From contig NC_081414.1 of assembly GCF_030272615.1 (NCBI RefSeq), positions 914,943,648-915,007,647 of the forward strand: DNA of 64,000 bases, written 5' to 3'. The position numbers and the translations under genes are program-made. This stretch comes from Cryptomeria japonica (taxonomy: Eukaryota; Streptophyta; Pinopsida; Cupressales; Cupressaceae). Below are positions 46,150-59,107 of this stretch, one piece after another. The notes beneath the pieces are model-generated. The model made no database searches and had not been told where the DNA came from. It worked only from the letters and a program-made list of their open reading frames with translations. Positions within the stretch are counted from its first letter, which is position 1. Each line of letters begins with the position of its first letter.

Positions 46150-47580
46150 ATGGCAGAAAAGGAAGTTGTGAAAAGATTAAATTTTGGTGATGAATCTAAT
46201 CCTAAAATGGTAACAATTGGCAAATGTTGCTCTTCTGAGGAAAAACAAATACTTAGTGGGTTACTGAAGGAATACATTGATGTATTTGATTGGTCTTATG
46301 ATGATTTGAAGGAGTTTAAGAATGGGTTGTTTCAACATCAAATTTCGTTGAAGCCTGGTGTGTCTCCTTTCAGACAAAAATTGAGAAATTTCAATCCCAT
46401 GATGGCAGACACAATTTTTAAAGAGGTAGATAAAATTCTTAAAGCCAGAATTATATATCCAATTCATCACTCTACCTGGGTAGCCAATATTGTGCCCGTG
46501 AGGAAGAAGATTGGGGAAATTCAGATTTGTGTAGATTTTTGCAATCTAAATCAGGCAAGTCTTAAGGATAACTATACTTTACCCAACATGGATCATATTT
46601 TGCAGATAGTATCTAGGTCAGAAATGATGTCAATGTTAGATGATTTTTCTAGTTACAATCAAATTAGTGTTGCAGAGAATGAACAATACAAGACAAATTT
46701 CATCACTCCATGGGGAACATTTGCATATAATCGTATGCCATTTGGTTTGATAAATACTGGAGTAACTTTTCAAAGGGCCATGGATTCTTCTTTTAGGGAT
46801 TTTCATGATAGAATTATTGTTGTTTACCTAGATGACTTGACAATGTTTTCTAAAGATAGGAAGAATCATCTCAAAGATCTGAGGGCAGTTCTGGAATGTT
46901 GTCGAGAGCATGGTATCTCTTTGAACCCAAAGAAGTCAGTTTTCTATGTAACTAAGGGTAAATTGTTGGGGCATATCATTTCAAAAGAAGGTGTCAAGAT
47001 TGATCCTGAGAGAGTCAATGTAATTCAACATCTCAGCTTACCTTCAAATCGGACTGGAGTAGGGTCTTTCTTTGGCCAGGTGAATTTCCTAAGACGGTTT
47101 GTACCTGAATTTGTAGAAACTACCAAGCATATCATCATCTTGTTGAGCGAAAGGCATCCTTTCAAATGGACTAAAGAAGCCAAAGAAGCTTTTGAAAGAA
47201 TCAAGAGTTCAATTGCTAATGCACCAACTCTCATCAACCTGGATTTCAAAAAAGATTTCATTATATATTGCTATGCCTCAGAACATACAATGTCGGGAAT
47301 ATTGTTATAGGTAGATGAATCTGGGATTGAAGCACCTATAATGTTCATGAGTGTTCCTCTCAAGAAGCATGAGCTTAAGTATTCACTCTCAAAGAAACAA
47401 GCCCTTGTTGTGCTTAAAGATATAAAACAATTTTGGTATTACATTTTGCACTCTCATTCTATGATTTTTGTTCTAGATTCTGCAGTGAAAAGCATTTTAA
47501 CTTAGCAAGAAGTCAAACTCAATAAAAGAGCGACATGGGTAACAAAAATTCAAGAATACGATCTATACATTCGCCCTACA
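46150..47580 (+). pseudogene. Element D reverse transcriptase and Gypsy RNase H
   Basis: 46150-47310 is open for 386 codons. It holds the reverse transcriptase motifs VPVRKKIGEIQICVDFCNLN, TPWGTFAYNRMPFGL and the catalytic VVYLDDLTMFS, followed by LGHIISKEGVKIDPERV. The Gypsy RNase H begins with FIIYCYASEHTMSGILL, where the first catalytic Asp (usually C-D-A-S) is Tyr. It continues past a TAG at 47308 through KHELKYSLSKKQALVVL. Another stop is near 47503. The reverse transcriptase itself has kept its YLDD box. Confidence 0.9.
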
Positions 47581-47583
47581 AAG

Positions 47584-48945
47584 ATGGTTAAAGGACAAGG
47601 CTTATGCAAATTAATAGCAGAAAATAAGATGGAAACAGAAAAAGAGTTACCATTGATCCTATTTATTGGATTGCAAGATACGTGGTTTTCTGATGTAGCC
47701 TACTATTTGACTTACGACAGCTACCCAAGTCATTTGTCAGCTAAAGAGCAAAGGAATCTCAAGTTAAAAGTAGCTAAGTATGTTATTTGGCAAGATGTTC
47801 TATACAAAAAAGGTTTGGATGATACTTATTTAAGGTGTGTGGATAAGCCTCAACAGCAAAAGCTTCTAAAAGTTTATCATGGTGAAGCCTGCGATGGGCA
47901 TTTCTCATCCTCTGTAACTGCTTTTAAGATTTTAAGAAATTGCTTTTATTGGCATGGTATGTTTCGGGATGCATATGTTTATGTTAAGAGATGTGAAAAA
48001 TGCCAACTCTTTTCCGGGAAACCACATTTAGTAGCTCTGCCTTTAAAGCCTGTGGTAATAGATGAACCCTTCAAACAATGGGGTATTGATTTCATTGGGC
48101 CAAGAAATCCTCATTCCAGTGCTAGTCATATGTACATTTTGACAACAACTTTTACTAAGTGGGTGGAGGTTGTTCCCACTAAGAAGGTGAATTCAAAGGT
48201 CGTATGTAACTTTCTTAAGGATTGCATTTTGGTCCATTTTGGGTTCCCTCAGAAGATTGTTGCAGATAATGCATCATATTTCTCCTCTGAAGAACTGACT
48301 ATGTTTTTCTATGAATATAAAATTAATCTCTCACATTCCTCTAATTACTTTCCATAAGGTAATGGACTCATAGAATCAAGCAACAAGAACCTGGTAGCAA
48401 TTATGAAGAAGCTGGTGATGAAAATGCTTGAAACTGGCATAAGAAGGTATATGAAGCCTTATGGGTGGACAAAATTACACCTAAAAGAGCCATTGGAATG
48501 GCACCTTTTGAGCTTCTGTATGGGATTGGCACAAAAAATTCTTTACCCCTAGAATTATCGGGAGCCAAACTTCAAACAGTAGTTGAAGATTCTTTTTTCC
48601 ACAATGCTCTAGAGAAGAGGGTTATGTATTTGATGAAGTTGGAAGAAGAAAGAGAAATGTTAGTGGATAGAATTACTGAGCATCAGAATAGAGTGAAGAA
48701 GATCTTTGACATGAGATCTCAGCCACGAGGTTTCCTTAAAGGAGATGATGTACTGCTATGGGATAAAAGGAAAGAACCAAAGGGTGCCCACGGTAAATTT
48801 GACACATTGTGGAAAGGCCCATTCAAGATCTGTGAAGTGGTGGGATAAAATGATTTTAGACTCAACTATGACGATGGAACGGTTATGCCCTACACCTACA
48901 ATGGGAAGGACCTCAAGCTCTACAAACTGTGAAATATGTGATTAA
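47584..48945 (+). pseudogene. Element D integrase
   Basis: The HHCC zinc domain is visible as YHGEACDGH, then RCEKCQ. The DDE core follows: WGIDFIGPR, IVADNASYFSS (DNG is usual) and, after a TAA at 48355-48357, NGLIESSNKN. A frameshift near 48460 moves the C-terminal part to another frame (ITPKRAIGMAPFELLYG, DDVLLWDKRK, KFDTLWKGPFKI). A TAA near 48846 ends that frame, just before LNYDDG-type tail residues. Dead as an enzyme. Confidence 0.9.
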
Positions 48946-49098
48946 GAGTCCCTGTATATAGTAGTTTAGGTGTTTTGTTTTGTGTCTGTTTGGTGTGAGT
49001 CCTCTTTTGTCCCCCTTTCTATTTTTGGTTGTGCGAAACCAGAGATTTAGAGTTCTTTGTATTTTCCTTCACAAAATACAATCCCCAGTCAGAGCCAA
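48946..49098 (+). other. Element D 3' untranslated stub
   Basis: A pyrimidine-rich 150 bp stretch between integrase and the right LTR. No convincing polypurine tract; the last bases are AGTCAGAGCCAA. Confidence 0.5.
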
Positions 49099-50082
49099 TA
49101 TTACCTCGTTATTCATCCTTCATAACAGGAGTAAATCACCCTATAAAATTTTATTTGAAGTCCTTATCTTTCTTGGAGTTCCTCGATTCAATCCTTAATC
49201 CATTTGTAGATTGTCTTTTAATCTGAAATGCCAAGTTTTAATGAGTGGTTTGAACCCCATGAACTCATTGAACCTTTTTGAAGCAAGTTTATAACGTCCA
49301 TTTAGGTTCCGCAGGTTCTTAGGTGTCTAGGAGGTTTTCATACAAACATTCACTCAAAGTGTTTTGCAGTGGTTCTTTTAATGGTTGTGTTTGATAATGT
49401 GTTATATCATCTCTCTCTAGGTTGTGAACTTTTTGAACTTAGTTCAAATGGTTCGAGGGTGTTCAACATGTTCAACGTGGTTCAAAAGGTCAACAACACT
49501 TAACATAGTTAATCCTTTCAGAAGAGAATTTTCTTGGCACGGTGTACACCTTGAACTACTTGAACTCTCGTGAAGTCAATTCAGATTGTTCATGCGTGTT
49601 CAAATCAGGTAGGTCCCATGAGCTAAAAGATATGATGGTGCACTTATTGCCAAGTATAATGAATATTGAACCATATCTTTGGTGATGTCAATTCTTTGTG
49701 TTTTCAAGGCAAGTAATCATTTCGGGAACTAGTGGTTACTACAAAAACACTACCATGCATTCAATGCATGTGTACGATGTCCAATCCAAAAGCTCAGCAC
49801 ATTTAAATTGGCGATTAGAATTAATGCACTTAATAAGTGTGTATCATTTCTTTTGCTATAAGGTATGAAGGGATTAATTCTTTGAAAATTTGTTCCTCAT
49901 TACTGTGGAGTTACTTTTCTTGGACAGAAGGGTTGTTTGCTGGTAGTCATCTGATTGCTCTCAACTGTGAAGGTGAGTTTGTTTCCTATCCTCTCCAGTG
50001 ATTTTTACCTGCTTTTCCTCTCTCATAATAAGATTTGCTGAGAAAATAAGGCTTGTCATTTATGAATTATTAAGTCTACATT

Positions 50083-53000
50083 GCACCTTTTCAGGAACAT
50101 CTTTAGTCTTACATGTACATAGCCCATAGTCAGTGATACATACTTAAAAGGGGAAAATCTTGAAGTTTTAAAGGAAAGGGTGTTCAAGGGAATTGATGGT
50201 TCCTTTGGTGTGGAAATTCTGAGTAGTGGTCTCATAGAAGCGGCAGCTTGCCCCCAACTATCCCTTGCCCAGAACTAGTTAGAGAGTCTATTGCTAGGTA
50301 TGATCCAATTTCTGAGACCATCAAAAGAGATAATGGTGAAACCCTTCTTGCCATTAACCGTGAAGTCATTTCCTCCATTTTTAGACTATCTGATTACAAG
50401 TTCTCGAGCTTTTCTCTTGACCAATCAATTACTGAGTTCAACACATATAGAACCGAGCACCTGAATAATGTAGTGAAATATTGGTTGAAGATTCCCCAAA
50501 GGGGTGGCTCCAGGTTGCCCAAGAATCCCAACAAGAACAATATGCTTCCCCACATTCATGATGTCATGTTTCTATTGCACTGAGTCAGAGGCTCGACATA
50601 GGCCTACAGTTTTGACGACTAGATTTATTGCTATGTACAACTGGTACTAGAAGGAAAGCAATACCTCGATTGGGCAGAGTTGATCACCGATTCCATGAGG
50701 GAGCAGTTGAGTATGGCCAAACAGTTCAAGTAGAATTTCTTCATGTCCTCATATCTGATATATTGCTTGGCATGTGTTAAGGAGATATTGGGAATACCTA
50801 AGCAACTCACTGAGGAAGAGGTCTCTGTATATGATTTTTACCCTATGTTACAAAAGGATAATGCTTTGCAAGACTTTAGGAGGGTACATAATGCCTTCCT
50901 CGGAGATTTGTGTTACGAAACAGGCATTATTGAAGAGATTTGGCAGTTTCTTTATCCAGTTCCCTCACTTTTGCTACATAAGAGTAGGCGATTTTGAGGA
51001 AGAGCCCTTCAAGCTTCCTCGTTTTTGTTCAGATTGTTTTGTTTTGGCAGAGATTTGTAGGCAGTTGGCTACTATGATTAAGAAGGCTCAACCCAGGGAT
51101 AAATGGGAGGATCATTTTCCTATTCAGTTGGGTATTTTATCCCGCAGTTCAATGTCAGATGATTTGAGCATTGGAGCGGACTTGAAAAACTTTAATTTTC
51201 CACTCTACCACGAAAGAAAAGGCTTTGACAATAAAGGTTTCTCACGAAGTCTTGGTCTGATGTCGTACCTCCCAATTCCACATCTAGAGGACTTCTGGGA
51301 AGATTGCGGTGATGAGGTTGAGGTGTTCAAGAGGGAAAACATTAGAATGGTGTTGGAGGAAGTAATTTCACTGTAGGTGAAGCTTGACATAAATGGGCTT
51401 GAAGAAGATTATCTGGAGCTGTTTGAACCTGGATACTTAGACCAAGCTGAAACCGTAGTGTCCTGCATCAACTGGGATTTGGAAGAAGAGGAAGATATAC
51501 AGCTAAAAACAAAAAGGGTTTTGGGGAGAACCACAAAAAGGGCTGGTAGGAAGAGAGCAGTAAGATTAGGCACCAAGTCTAACTCCACGAGAAATAGTGA
51601 GGTTACTCTGCATTCACCAAAGCATTTTTCTAATCACACTTCTATGCCTGTTCATGCATGTAACGATAAAAAGCCATCTCACATTAGGCACAAGCCTAAT
51701 CTGGCTCTGGACTTCTCTTCTCCTCGACATACCAGATCACAAAGTGCTACACAGAAAAGAATGGACCAGACCAAAGATACAAAGGCAAAGGATAAAACTC
51801 TTGATGCTCATATATTTGAAGTTGAAGATCTTGATAGTGACATTGTCAACACCATGAATTCCCATGTGGTAATGGTAGCCATGATGCCACCCCCTAAGGT
51901 GATTGGAGGAACAACCATTTCAAGTGCAACTCCTAAGTGGCTAACCACTTCAGTAAGCAAAAAATGAAGTCTCATCCTTGTGACCATCTCAATTTAGGAC
52001 ATGGTAGTTAAGTACACAGAGAAAGGCCCTAAGCAAAAGAAGTTCAAAACAACTACCAGACTGGACAATGATGAAGGAACTGGAAAGTGGGTTGCCGAGA
52101 TTGCCTCTTACAGGCCCAAAGATGAAGATAAGGAAGTCAGTGCAGAGGAATTTGAGATCACCAAGGTGGAGCTTGAGAACATGAGTAGGGATTTGGATAA
52201 TCATTTCTTCTAGGTATCAGCTAAGAAAATGCTCACCAGGTCGGAAAAAGGTGGGCGGGAGAAGAGAGAGCTAAAGCGGCATATAAGCATTCTTGCTCAA
52301 TTCATTGATAACAGCGGTTACTTTGGAGCACTTCCCATATCCCATGCTACAGATAGCTTTGACCCTACTTCACCAGAGAATAAAAAGCTAATGAGTCAGG
52401 TTCAACGAGCTAAAAGCATTGCAGAGGCTATGGAGAGATGGATAGAAGGAGTAATGAAAGACGTAAAAAAGTATATCACAAGCTCCAGGAAGTTATGCGA
52501 TGAGATGCAGAGCCTCATTGCAGAAATTCAAAACCTGATTTTGCCATGGGAGAAAGAGGAACATAAATGGGAAAATGTCTTGCCTATGCTCACCAAAATA
52601 GAAGAGTACGGAGCCACCACATTCCAGACAGAATATTCAATCAAGTTGGTAACCAATGAATGCCAACTCTTCATATTGAAAAAGACCATAATGTGGCGGG
52701 TACTCACATTCAAGTCTATGATTTCCGATGCCAAGACTTCTATTTATGAACTTCAGGACCTCCAAAGAAGTTTAGTTAATGACAACAAAGTGGTTAATCC
52801 AGACCATGATTGGCAGCTGGGGATTTGTGGACTGAACACATAGGACGCGATAAAGGCTTTCAGGGTATACATGGAGAAAGTTAAAGCTAAAGGAAATTTC
52901 ACCCGTGAAGATATAACACAAGTTTCTCCGATCGAGTCCATGACATTTATCGGTAACGATCAGTTATCGAAGCATGCTGAGAAAATGGTGAAGCATAGAT

Positions 53001-53127
53001 TGGACAAAGAAGGCGCAAAGGAAAAAATCAATGCTATGAAGAATCTGAGCCAATCTATAATCCAGGACTTGCAACTGCCCACGATGCCCAAGAAAGCGGA
53101 GGAGAAGATGATGATGGAAAAGGAGCA
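50083..53127 (+). pseudogene. Large ORF inside the LTR of element D (right copy)
   Basis: Counterpart of 39036-42136. The ATG is lost. 50248-50583 and 50743-50930 are in other frames; from 50774 to about 53127 a single frame is readable, with stops only at 51374, 51965, 52211 and 52841. It shows the same blocks as the left copy. The C-terminal half is the better preserved of the two: LTRSEKGGREKREL, SIAEAMERWIEGVMKDVKKY, ITSSRKLCDEMQSLIAEIQN, then a Lys-rich tail. The N-terminal half is more broken than in the left copy. It is rich in charged residues and probably helical in the second half. No signal peptide or membrane segment is evident. Confidence 0.8.
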
Positions 53128-53453
53128 TAACGTGTTGATAATGCTCTGTTTTATTTTATGTATTTTTCATGATCTTGCAAATGACTCTGGGACATCTGTC
53201 CCAAATATACTTTGTTGGTTTTCATAACTGATTCAGAGGAGGTCAAGTTTTTAGGGAGACCTCCTCCGTTTTAAAGACTATAATTTAGATTAAGATAGAC
53301 AGAATAAGGGTTAGATTTTGGTTAGAATTCTATTAGTTTTTACTTAGTTTTTCTGGTTTTTAGAAGTTCTGTTTTGTTGAAGGAAGTCATTAGACTTTAA
53401 AAATCTGGAATTGAAAAGGATTTATACATGTATTGTTGTGTCTTTGTCACATA

Positions 53454-53454
<1 letters not shown>

Positions 53455-53521
<67 letters not shown>
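53455..53521. repeat. (AT)n microsatellite in the right LTR of D
   Basis: About 65 bp of AT dinucleotides, where the left LTR has about 16 bp at 42464-42480. The two were identical at insertion, so the difference arose later by slippage. Confidence 0.95.
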
Positions 53522-53523
<2 letters not shown>

Positions 53524-54068
53524 GATCATATTGTTTTTGGGAGAAGGAAAACCTTTGAGTTTTGAATCTGTGTAGTGATATATCTTTGCATATATTGATC
53601 TAATCAAACGACAGTGATTGCCTTTCTGATGCAGAATATTATTATTATTCTGGGACTCCTTCCTATGAGATTTTAAAAGATATGTGCTTGAAAAGAGATT
53701 TTATTTCTCTTATCTGTTTTTATGAACTGTCAAACTAGTGTTTTGAACTTTGTTTCGATCACTTCCATTTCTCATGTTGAAGCATTTTGAAGAATAATTT
53801 TTCTCTGAAATATGTGTAAATCATTAGCCTCTCATCTAAGAATGAAGTAGGTAGCCTTACATGCTTTCAAGTTAAAAGTATACCAATTAAATTTAATTAG
53901 ATTATTCCCTGAATAACTAATGGAGGAAGTTGTACCTATCAAAAATTCAGAGGGAAGTAGTATATGTTACACTTACCCAGCTGTTTAGTTGAAGTTTTGT
54001 CTTTTAAAGAAGGAAACAAAGTTTGAAATTAATTAATTTGAAGAAAGGCAAAAATCTATCCACTAGCA

Positions 54069-54931
54069 ATATCCAAAATCTAAATATTAAAAGAAAATGT
54101 TAAGAATCATTAGAATTATCAAATGTACTGACCTAAATGACTCAAGAATTTAATTGCCTTAGAAAGGCTCTAAATTGGTCTACATTACTACATCATAGCA
54201 TGTTTGATATGTTTATAAACTTGTACTACTTCATAGGCACTAGACTTGCTATCCAAACAAGATAAGCTCGTCTCCTATTACCTTCAAGAAACATCAATTA
54301 TGTGTATTAGCACAGAAAACAATTTAGGAATTCGGGTTAAGAAGAAAAGAGAATATGTTTAGTGTGACAAAGAACAAGGCCACACAATGGGGACAAGATC
54401 GGATGACATGGTTGCATCCAAGATAATGCTGTATTGTCTAACAGTCTTTTGGAATAAATTGTTATATGTAAATACTTGTACAATGTAAATTTTTTTTTTC
54501 TAAACATATTTTTAAATCAACCTCTAAAATCAAACATGACTTTCCACCAAAATTGCAAAGCATCTCTTTTCATTCCTTCTTTTTCATAACAGTGTTTCCC
54601 TCACGTTCAATGGTGGTCTCCATTAATTAAACCATTGTAACATGGGCATCCAAAAGTCTGTACATAATGTTTTATTCTCCTTGTAGAGGAGCAACTAATA
54701 GACAATGCAATTGTTACTTTTTTATGGAATTGAATAACAAGGGCAAAACCAAAATATAGATTACATAGTATATCGAAAATCCATTGAAGGAATTGACTTT
54801 ATCCTGATTTGTTAATTTGACTTGATCAATTCAAGTCATCTTGAACAATTATTCTTTTTTTAATAAATCACCTAATAGAACTCCACAAAATATAAGGTGT
54901 TGGTGGAGCATACAATCTATGGACTAAGCAA
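54069..54931. other. AT-rich flank between element D and the laccase relic
   Basis: No ORF with recognisable motifs. Likely 3' flanking DNA of the laccase relic, into which element D inserted at ATATC. Confidence 0.45.
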
Positions 54932-55480
54932 CTAGCATCTGGGAAGATTAGGAGGAGGAGGCTCCAAACTTGACAAGTAATTTGGGCCATTGTTCACCAC
55001 AAACACCGTATTCAATCCCCATGTCAAATAATCATCAAAATGACAATGCAAATACCAAACACCTGCATAAAAAATAATCATTCACTCTATTACATATTTT
55101 ATCCTAAATTTAGCTTCAAAGCACATAAGTTAATTATGGGAGGATTAAAATCGTATATTTGTTAACTGAGTGCAGCCCATCCATTTAGAGGCACCCCAAC
55201 TATATTCCTCAGTGGCGGATCGACCAAATTGAAATTGGGCGGATCTGTTTGATCATTATAGTTTCCAAAACCATTTCCCACCACAAAAAAATCATAAATG
55301 TGAAGATGCATTGGATGGTCATCTGCCTAGAAGATATTTGTTCCCTGGTACACAACCTGAACTGTAATTGAAGACTTTCACTTTTGTGCCAAAAGTTGGT
55401 GCCTAGATAGTTTTTGGGGTATTATCCCCAGTATAGTGGAATACAATTGGGGGATTTGAAGGGAAATCTGTAGTAAAGGC

Positions 55481-55828
55481 TAAAAGACTGTTAAAATATT
55501 CAAAATACACTCAAAAACTGAAAGAGAATTAACACAAATTCAGAATTGAATAAATATGCAAATTGTATTCTGAAACTGATATTGAAAAAAACTCTCACCA
55601 AAATTACAACAACAGTAATTGCCTTATAGACAATCATTTTCCTAAGAATAGGAAAAACAAAAACTTAAAACAATAAAACTAAAAAATCTGGTTTATATCT
55701 AGAACTATAAAACTTATTCTATCCTATCTTAGCAATAAGATTGTTGATTAACAAAAACAAATAAAACAAGAAAGTTGTTTTATTTCCTCCAGCGATCAAC
55801 TCCAATGCATCATTCATCTTTATCTTCA
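55481..55828 (-). repeat. Element E LTR (3' LTR in its own orientation)
   Basis: 348 bp. Its outer end has TAAAAG where the other copy has TGAAAG. It is followed by the purine tract at 55829-55840 on the minus strand. Confidence 0.92.
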
Positions 55829-55859
55829 AACTCCCCCTGAATGATGAATGGAGGTAAGT

Positions 55860-57391
55860 CCCAACTAATTTCTAAAAGTAACAAAAGCTTCTACTGGAAG
55901 CGCTTTGGTGAAGATATCAGTAACTTGCTCAGAGGAAGGACAAAACTGCAACTCCACTTGTCCATCTTGAACCAAGTCACAAATGTAATGATGATAGATC
56001 TCTATGTGCTTCGTTCTGGCATGAAACACAAGATTATTTGTCATGGCAATAGTGCTATTGTTATCGCAATAAATGGTGGTTGGATGCTTCAGAACCAAAT
56101 ATAGATCTGTCAATATCTTTCTTATCCATACTGCTTGAGAACATGTCAACTAAGCTACCATGTATTCCGCTTCTGCTGAAGAAAGAGCCACTGTTGCCTG
56201 TTTCTTACTACTCCAGAATACAACTCCAGAGCTAAATGAAAAAACATAACCAGATGTAGATTTCCTATCATCCACTAAACCGACCCAATCTGAATTTGTG
56301 TAACCAACTAGTTCAAACTTATTAGTGGGAGAATACTAAATGCCAAAATTTTGTGTAACACTCACATACCTCAAAATTCTTTTAGAAGCCCACCAATGTG
56401 ATTCATGTGGATCTTGCATGAACTGAGAGACGAGGCTCATAACATACATAATATCAGGCCTACTAGTTGTGAGGTACATGAGGCTACCAACAAAACTCCT
56501 ATACCGAGTTGCATCAACCTTGGGACTAGCATCTACCTTGGTTAGTTTTTCACCAAGTGCTACAGGGGTTGGAAATGCTTTGCATGCCACCATGTTAAAC
56601 TTCTTCAATAAATCAGCTATATGCTTGGATTGAGAAATAAATATACCTTCTAATGTTTGTTGTACGTCCACACCAAGAAAATAGTTCATAAGTCCCAAAT
56701 CTGACATTTCAAACTCTTGTTTCATTTCTGCTTGAAACTTCTCCATGAGAGCTTTGCTATTACCTATATAAATTAAATCATCAACATAGAGGTAAACTAT
56801 GAGAATATCATTACCAATACGTTGGACATACAAGGTGGGTTTTGAGTGGCTTCTATTGAATCCTTTCTTCATAAAATAATTGTCAATCCTAGAATACCAG
56901 GCACAAGGAGCTTGCTTCAACCCATAAAGGCCTTTCTTCAACTTGTAGACTAAGTGTTCTTTTTTTGGAACTTCATAACCCATAGGTTGTTCTACATAGA
57001 CTTCTTCATCTATGTAACCATTAAGGAATGCTAATTTCACATCCATCTAAAATATTGGCCACTTGTATTGTGCTGCAATAGCCAATATAATAATGATTGT
57101 GTCAAGTCGAGCCATAGGAGCAAAAGTTTCTGCATAATCCACTCTAGGAGTTTGTGCAAACCCCTTGGCAACTAGTCTTGCTTTATGGCATTCTACTAAA
57201 CCATCTACATGATATTTGACTTTGTAAATCCATTTCACACCAATCACCTGCTTACCTTTGGGAAGTGGAACTAATTCCCAAGTATTATTCTTATGAATGA
57301 AATTTATTTCATCATTCATAGAATTAACCCATACGGGTTTTTTCACTGCTTCTTCATACACAGAGGGTTCAGCTTTAATTGTACTAAACAA
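55860..57391 (-). pseudogene. Element E reverse transcriptase and RNase H
   Basis: 57391-57047 and 57046-56336 are in one frame separated by a TAG. Motifs are VKWIYKVKYHVDG, FLNGYIDEEVYVEQP, KKGLYGLKQAPCAWY and the catalytic YLYVDDLIYIG. After a stop at about 56335, the RNase H runs to 55865 (NSDWVGLVDDRKSTSGY, SSAEAEYM, IYCDNNSTIAM, KHIEIYHHYICD). The catalytic YVDD and the RNase H acidic residues are present; the damage is three stop codons. Confidence 0.92.
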
Positions 57392-57749
57392 AGAAAAATT
57401 AGCAACTGGATTTATATTTGTACTCCTCTGATAAACATCAAGTAAACTTCATACCTTTCATGGAATGAATGTTGGAGGTGATGGTGGAGGTGAATCATCA
57501 CCTGAGTTTGTGCTACTTGAAGAACTAGGTGAGCTTGGAGGACTAGAACTGGAGCTAGAACTTCCACTTGAGCTTATGGTGAGAGGAGGAGGAACACTGT
57601 TATCTTCCATGTTTATGATTATTGATAGATTTTTCTGCACAACATCTTTCCACTATCATACTCCCCCTTCATCAAAAATCACATCCCGACTAACTATCCA
57701 TTGCTTTGTCTCGATATTATAGAATTTGTAGACTTTAGTTGCAGTAGAG

Positions 57750-58500
57750 TAGCCCACAAAGATACTAAGTTGGGATTTAGTATCCAACTTCTTTCATTTT
57801 TGAACTGGAATATGCACATATGCCAAACATCCAAAGATGTGAAGATGAGCCACTAAAGACTTGTGACCACTCTAGGCTTCCTTTGGAGTCAAATTTTGAA
57901 TTGCTTTTGTGGGACTACGGCTGAGAATATATACTGTAGTGGCAACTACTTCTCCCCAAAAACTATTTGGAATATTTTTTGTCTGCAACATGCTCCGTGC
58001 CATTTCCATAATGGTACAATTCTTTCTTTCAGCAATACCATATTGCTGAGGTGTATATGCGCTAGTAAGTTGTCTCTGGATGCCATTCTTAGCACAAAAA
58101 TTAGCAAACTCATTAGAAGTAAACTCTCCCCCTCTATCTGTTCTGAGTATCTTGATAAGATACCCACTTTGTTTTTCAGCTAGTGCTTTAAAATTCTTAA
58201 AGCATGAAAAGGCTTCAGATTTTTGCTTCAAAACATAAACCCAAGTGTGGCGAGAGTAATCATCAATGAATGTCAAAAAATAAAAGTTCTTACCCAATAA
58301 TGGCTCTTGCATATCACCACAGATGTCAGCATGCACAAGTTCTAGAGGAGATTTGGCTCTACAAGATTTTCCCACCGTAAAACTGTCTCAGTGGTGCTTG
58401 CCAAGTGCACACCCTGAACAATCTTCTTCTTTTTCCTTGATTGGAGGAAGACCTCTCACCATATTCTTCTTATTCAACAATGTTAACCCTTGAAAATTCA
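57750..58500 (-). pseudogene. Element E integrase
   Basis: 58500-58380 gives the zinc-binding end (GHLNFQGL, CSGCALGKHH). 58375-57872 is the core: LVHADICGDM, LRTDRGGEFTSNEF and GIAERKNCTIMEMARSML supply D, D and E. 57870-57730 gives the IFVGYS-type connector with stops. One stop near 58379 and one at about 57870 break it. Directly downstream, 57458-57640 is a Ser/Pro-rich linker. Confidence 0.9.
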
Positions 58501-58510
58501 GATGACCATA

Positions 58511-59104
58511 TCATTGATGCCATAACCATGAACCATATATAGTTGATTTTAGTGCATGCAACTTACTAGAAAGCAATTTGAGAGGAAACAATCTATTCTC
58601 TGTCATATAAGTCTTTGCTACAAGATGATGATTATTAGATTTATCAAAATTTTTGCAGCAGCTATCTTCAAATACAACTTTATAGTTCTTTTCTAGAAGT
58701 TGTCCTATACTCAAAAGACTATGCTGTAATTCTGGCACAAAGAAAGTATTATGGATATTTGTAGTGTCTCCTTGCTTAGTCTTGACTGGAAGGGTACCTT
58801 TTCCCATTACATCAACCTCCTTATCATCTCCAAATTTAACTTTACTCCTCATTGAATCATCTAATTTGACAAAGAAATCAGATTTACCTGTCATGTGATT
58901 TGAACAACCATTGTCCAAGAACCAGACATCCTCTTGGGGTTCTTTTGCCAAATTGCATGCAAAGAATGTAGAATTATTTGCATCAGAAGATTCTTCTGCA
59001 TAACAAGCTTTTGACTTATTCAAGATAGATTTCTTCTTCCTGCACTCAGATTCATAGTGCCCATATCTTTCACAATATCTGCACTGAATACTTCTTCTAT
59101 CCAC
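58511..59104 (-). pseudogene. Element E zinc knuckle, protease and GAG-pre-integrase
   Basis: It begins with the gag zinc knuckle CRYCERYGHYESEC (CX2CX4HX4C). The protease active site reads DVWFLDNGCSNHMTG, with DNG where DSG is usual. It continues through MGKGTLPV and HSLLSIGQLLEKNY to SWLWHQ, ending in a stop at 58511. 198 codons are open, which is unusually intact for this window. Confidence 0.88.
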
Positions 59105-59107
59105 AAA

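Larger units (their letters stand above)
38069..54068 (+). mobile_element. Gypsy-type element D with giant ORF-bearing LTRs
   Basis: LTRs at 38069-43023 (4955 bp) and 49099-54068 (4970 bp). The target duplication ATATC is at 38064-38068 and 54069-54073. The left LTR starts TGTTACC (TATTACC in the right copy) and both end CTAGCA. A primer-binding site, TGGCGACTCTGCTGGGGA, starts at 43030. The 6.1 kb internal part encodes gag, protease, an extra RNase H, reverse transcriptase, RNase H and integrase. Total length is 16.0 kb, of which over 60% is LTR. No clear polypurine tract is visible before 49099. Sampled 60-base rows of the two LTRs differ by about 3-8%, so D looks older than B and C. Confidence 0.93.
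49099..54068 (+). repeat. Right LTR of element D (4970 bp)
   Basis: Full-length partner of the left LTR. The main length difference is an expanded (AT)n tract at 53455-53521. It is followed by the ATATC target duplication. Confidence 0.93.
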
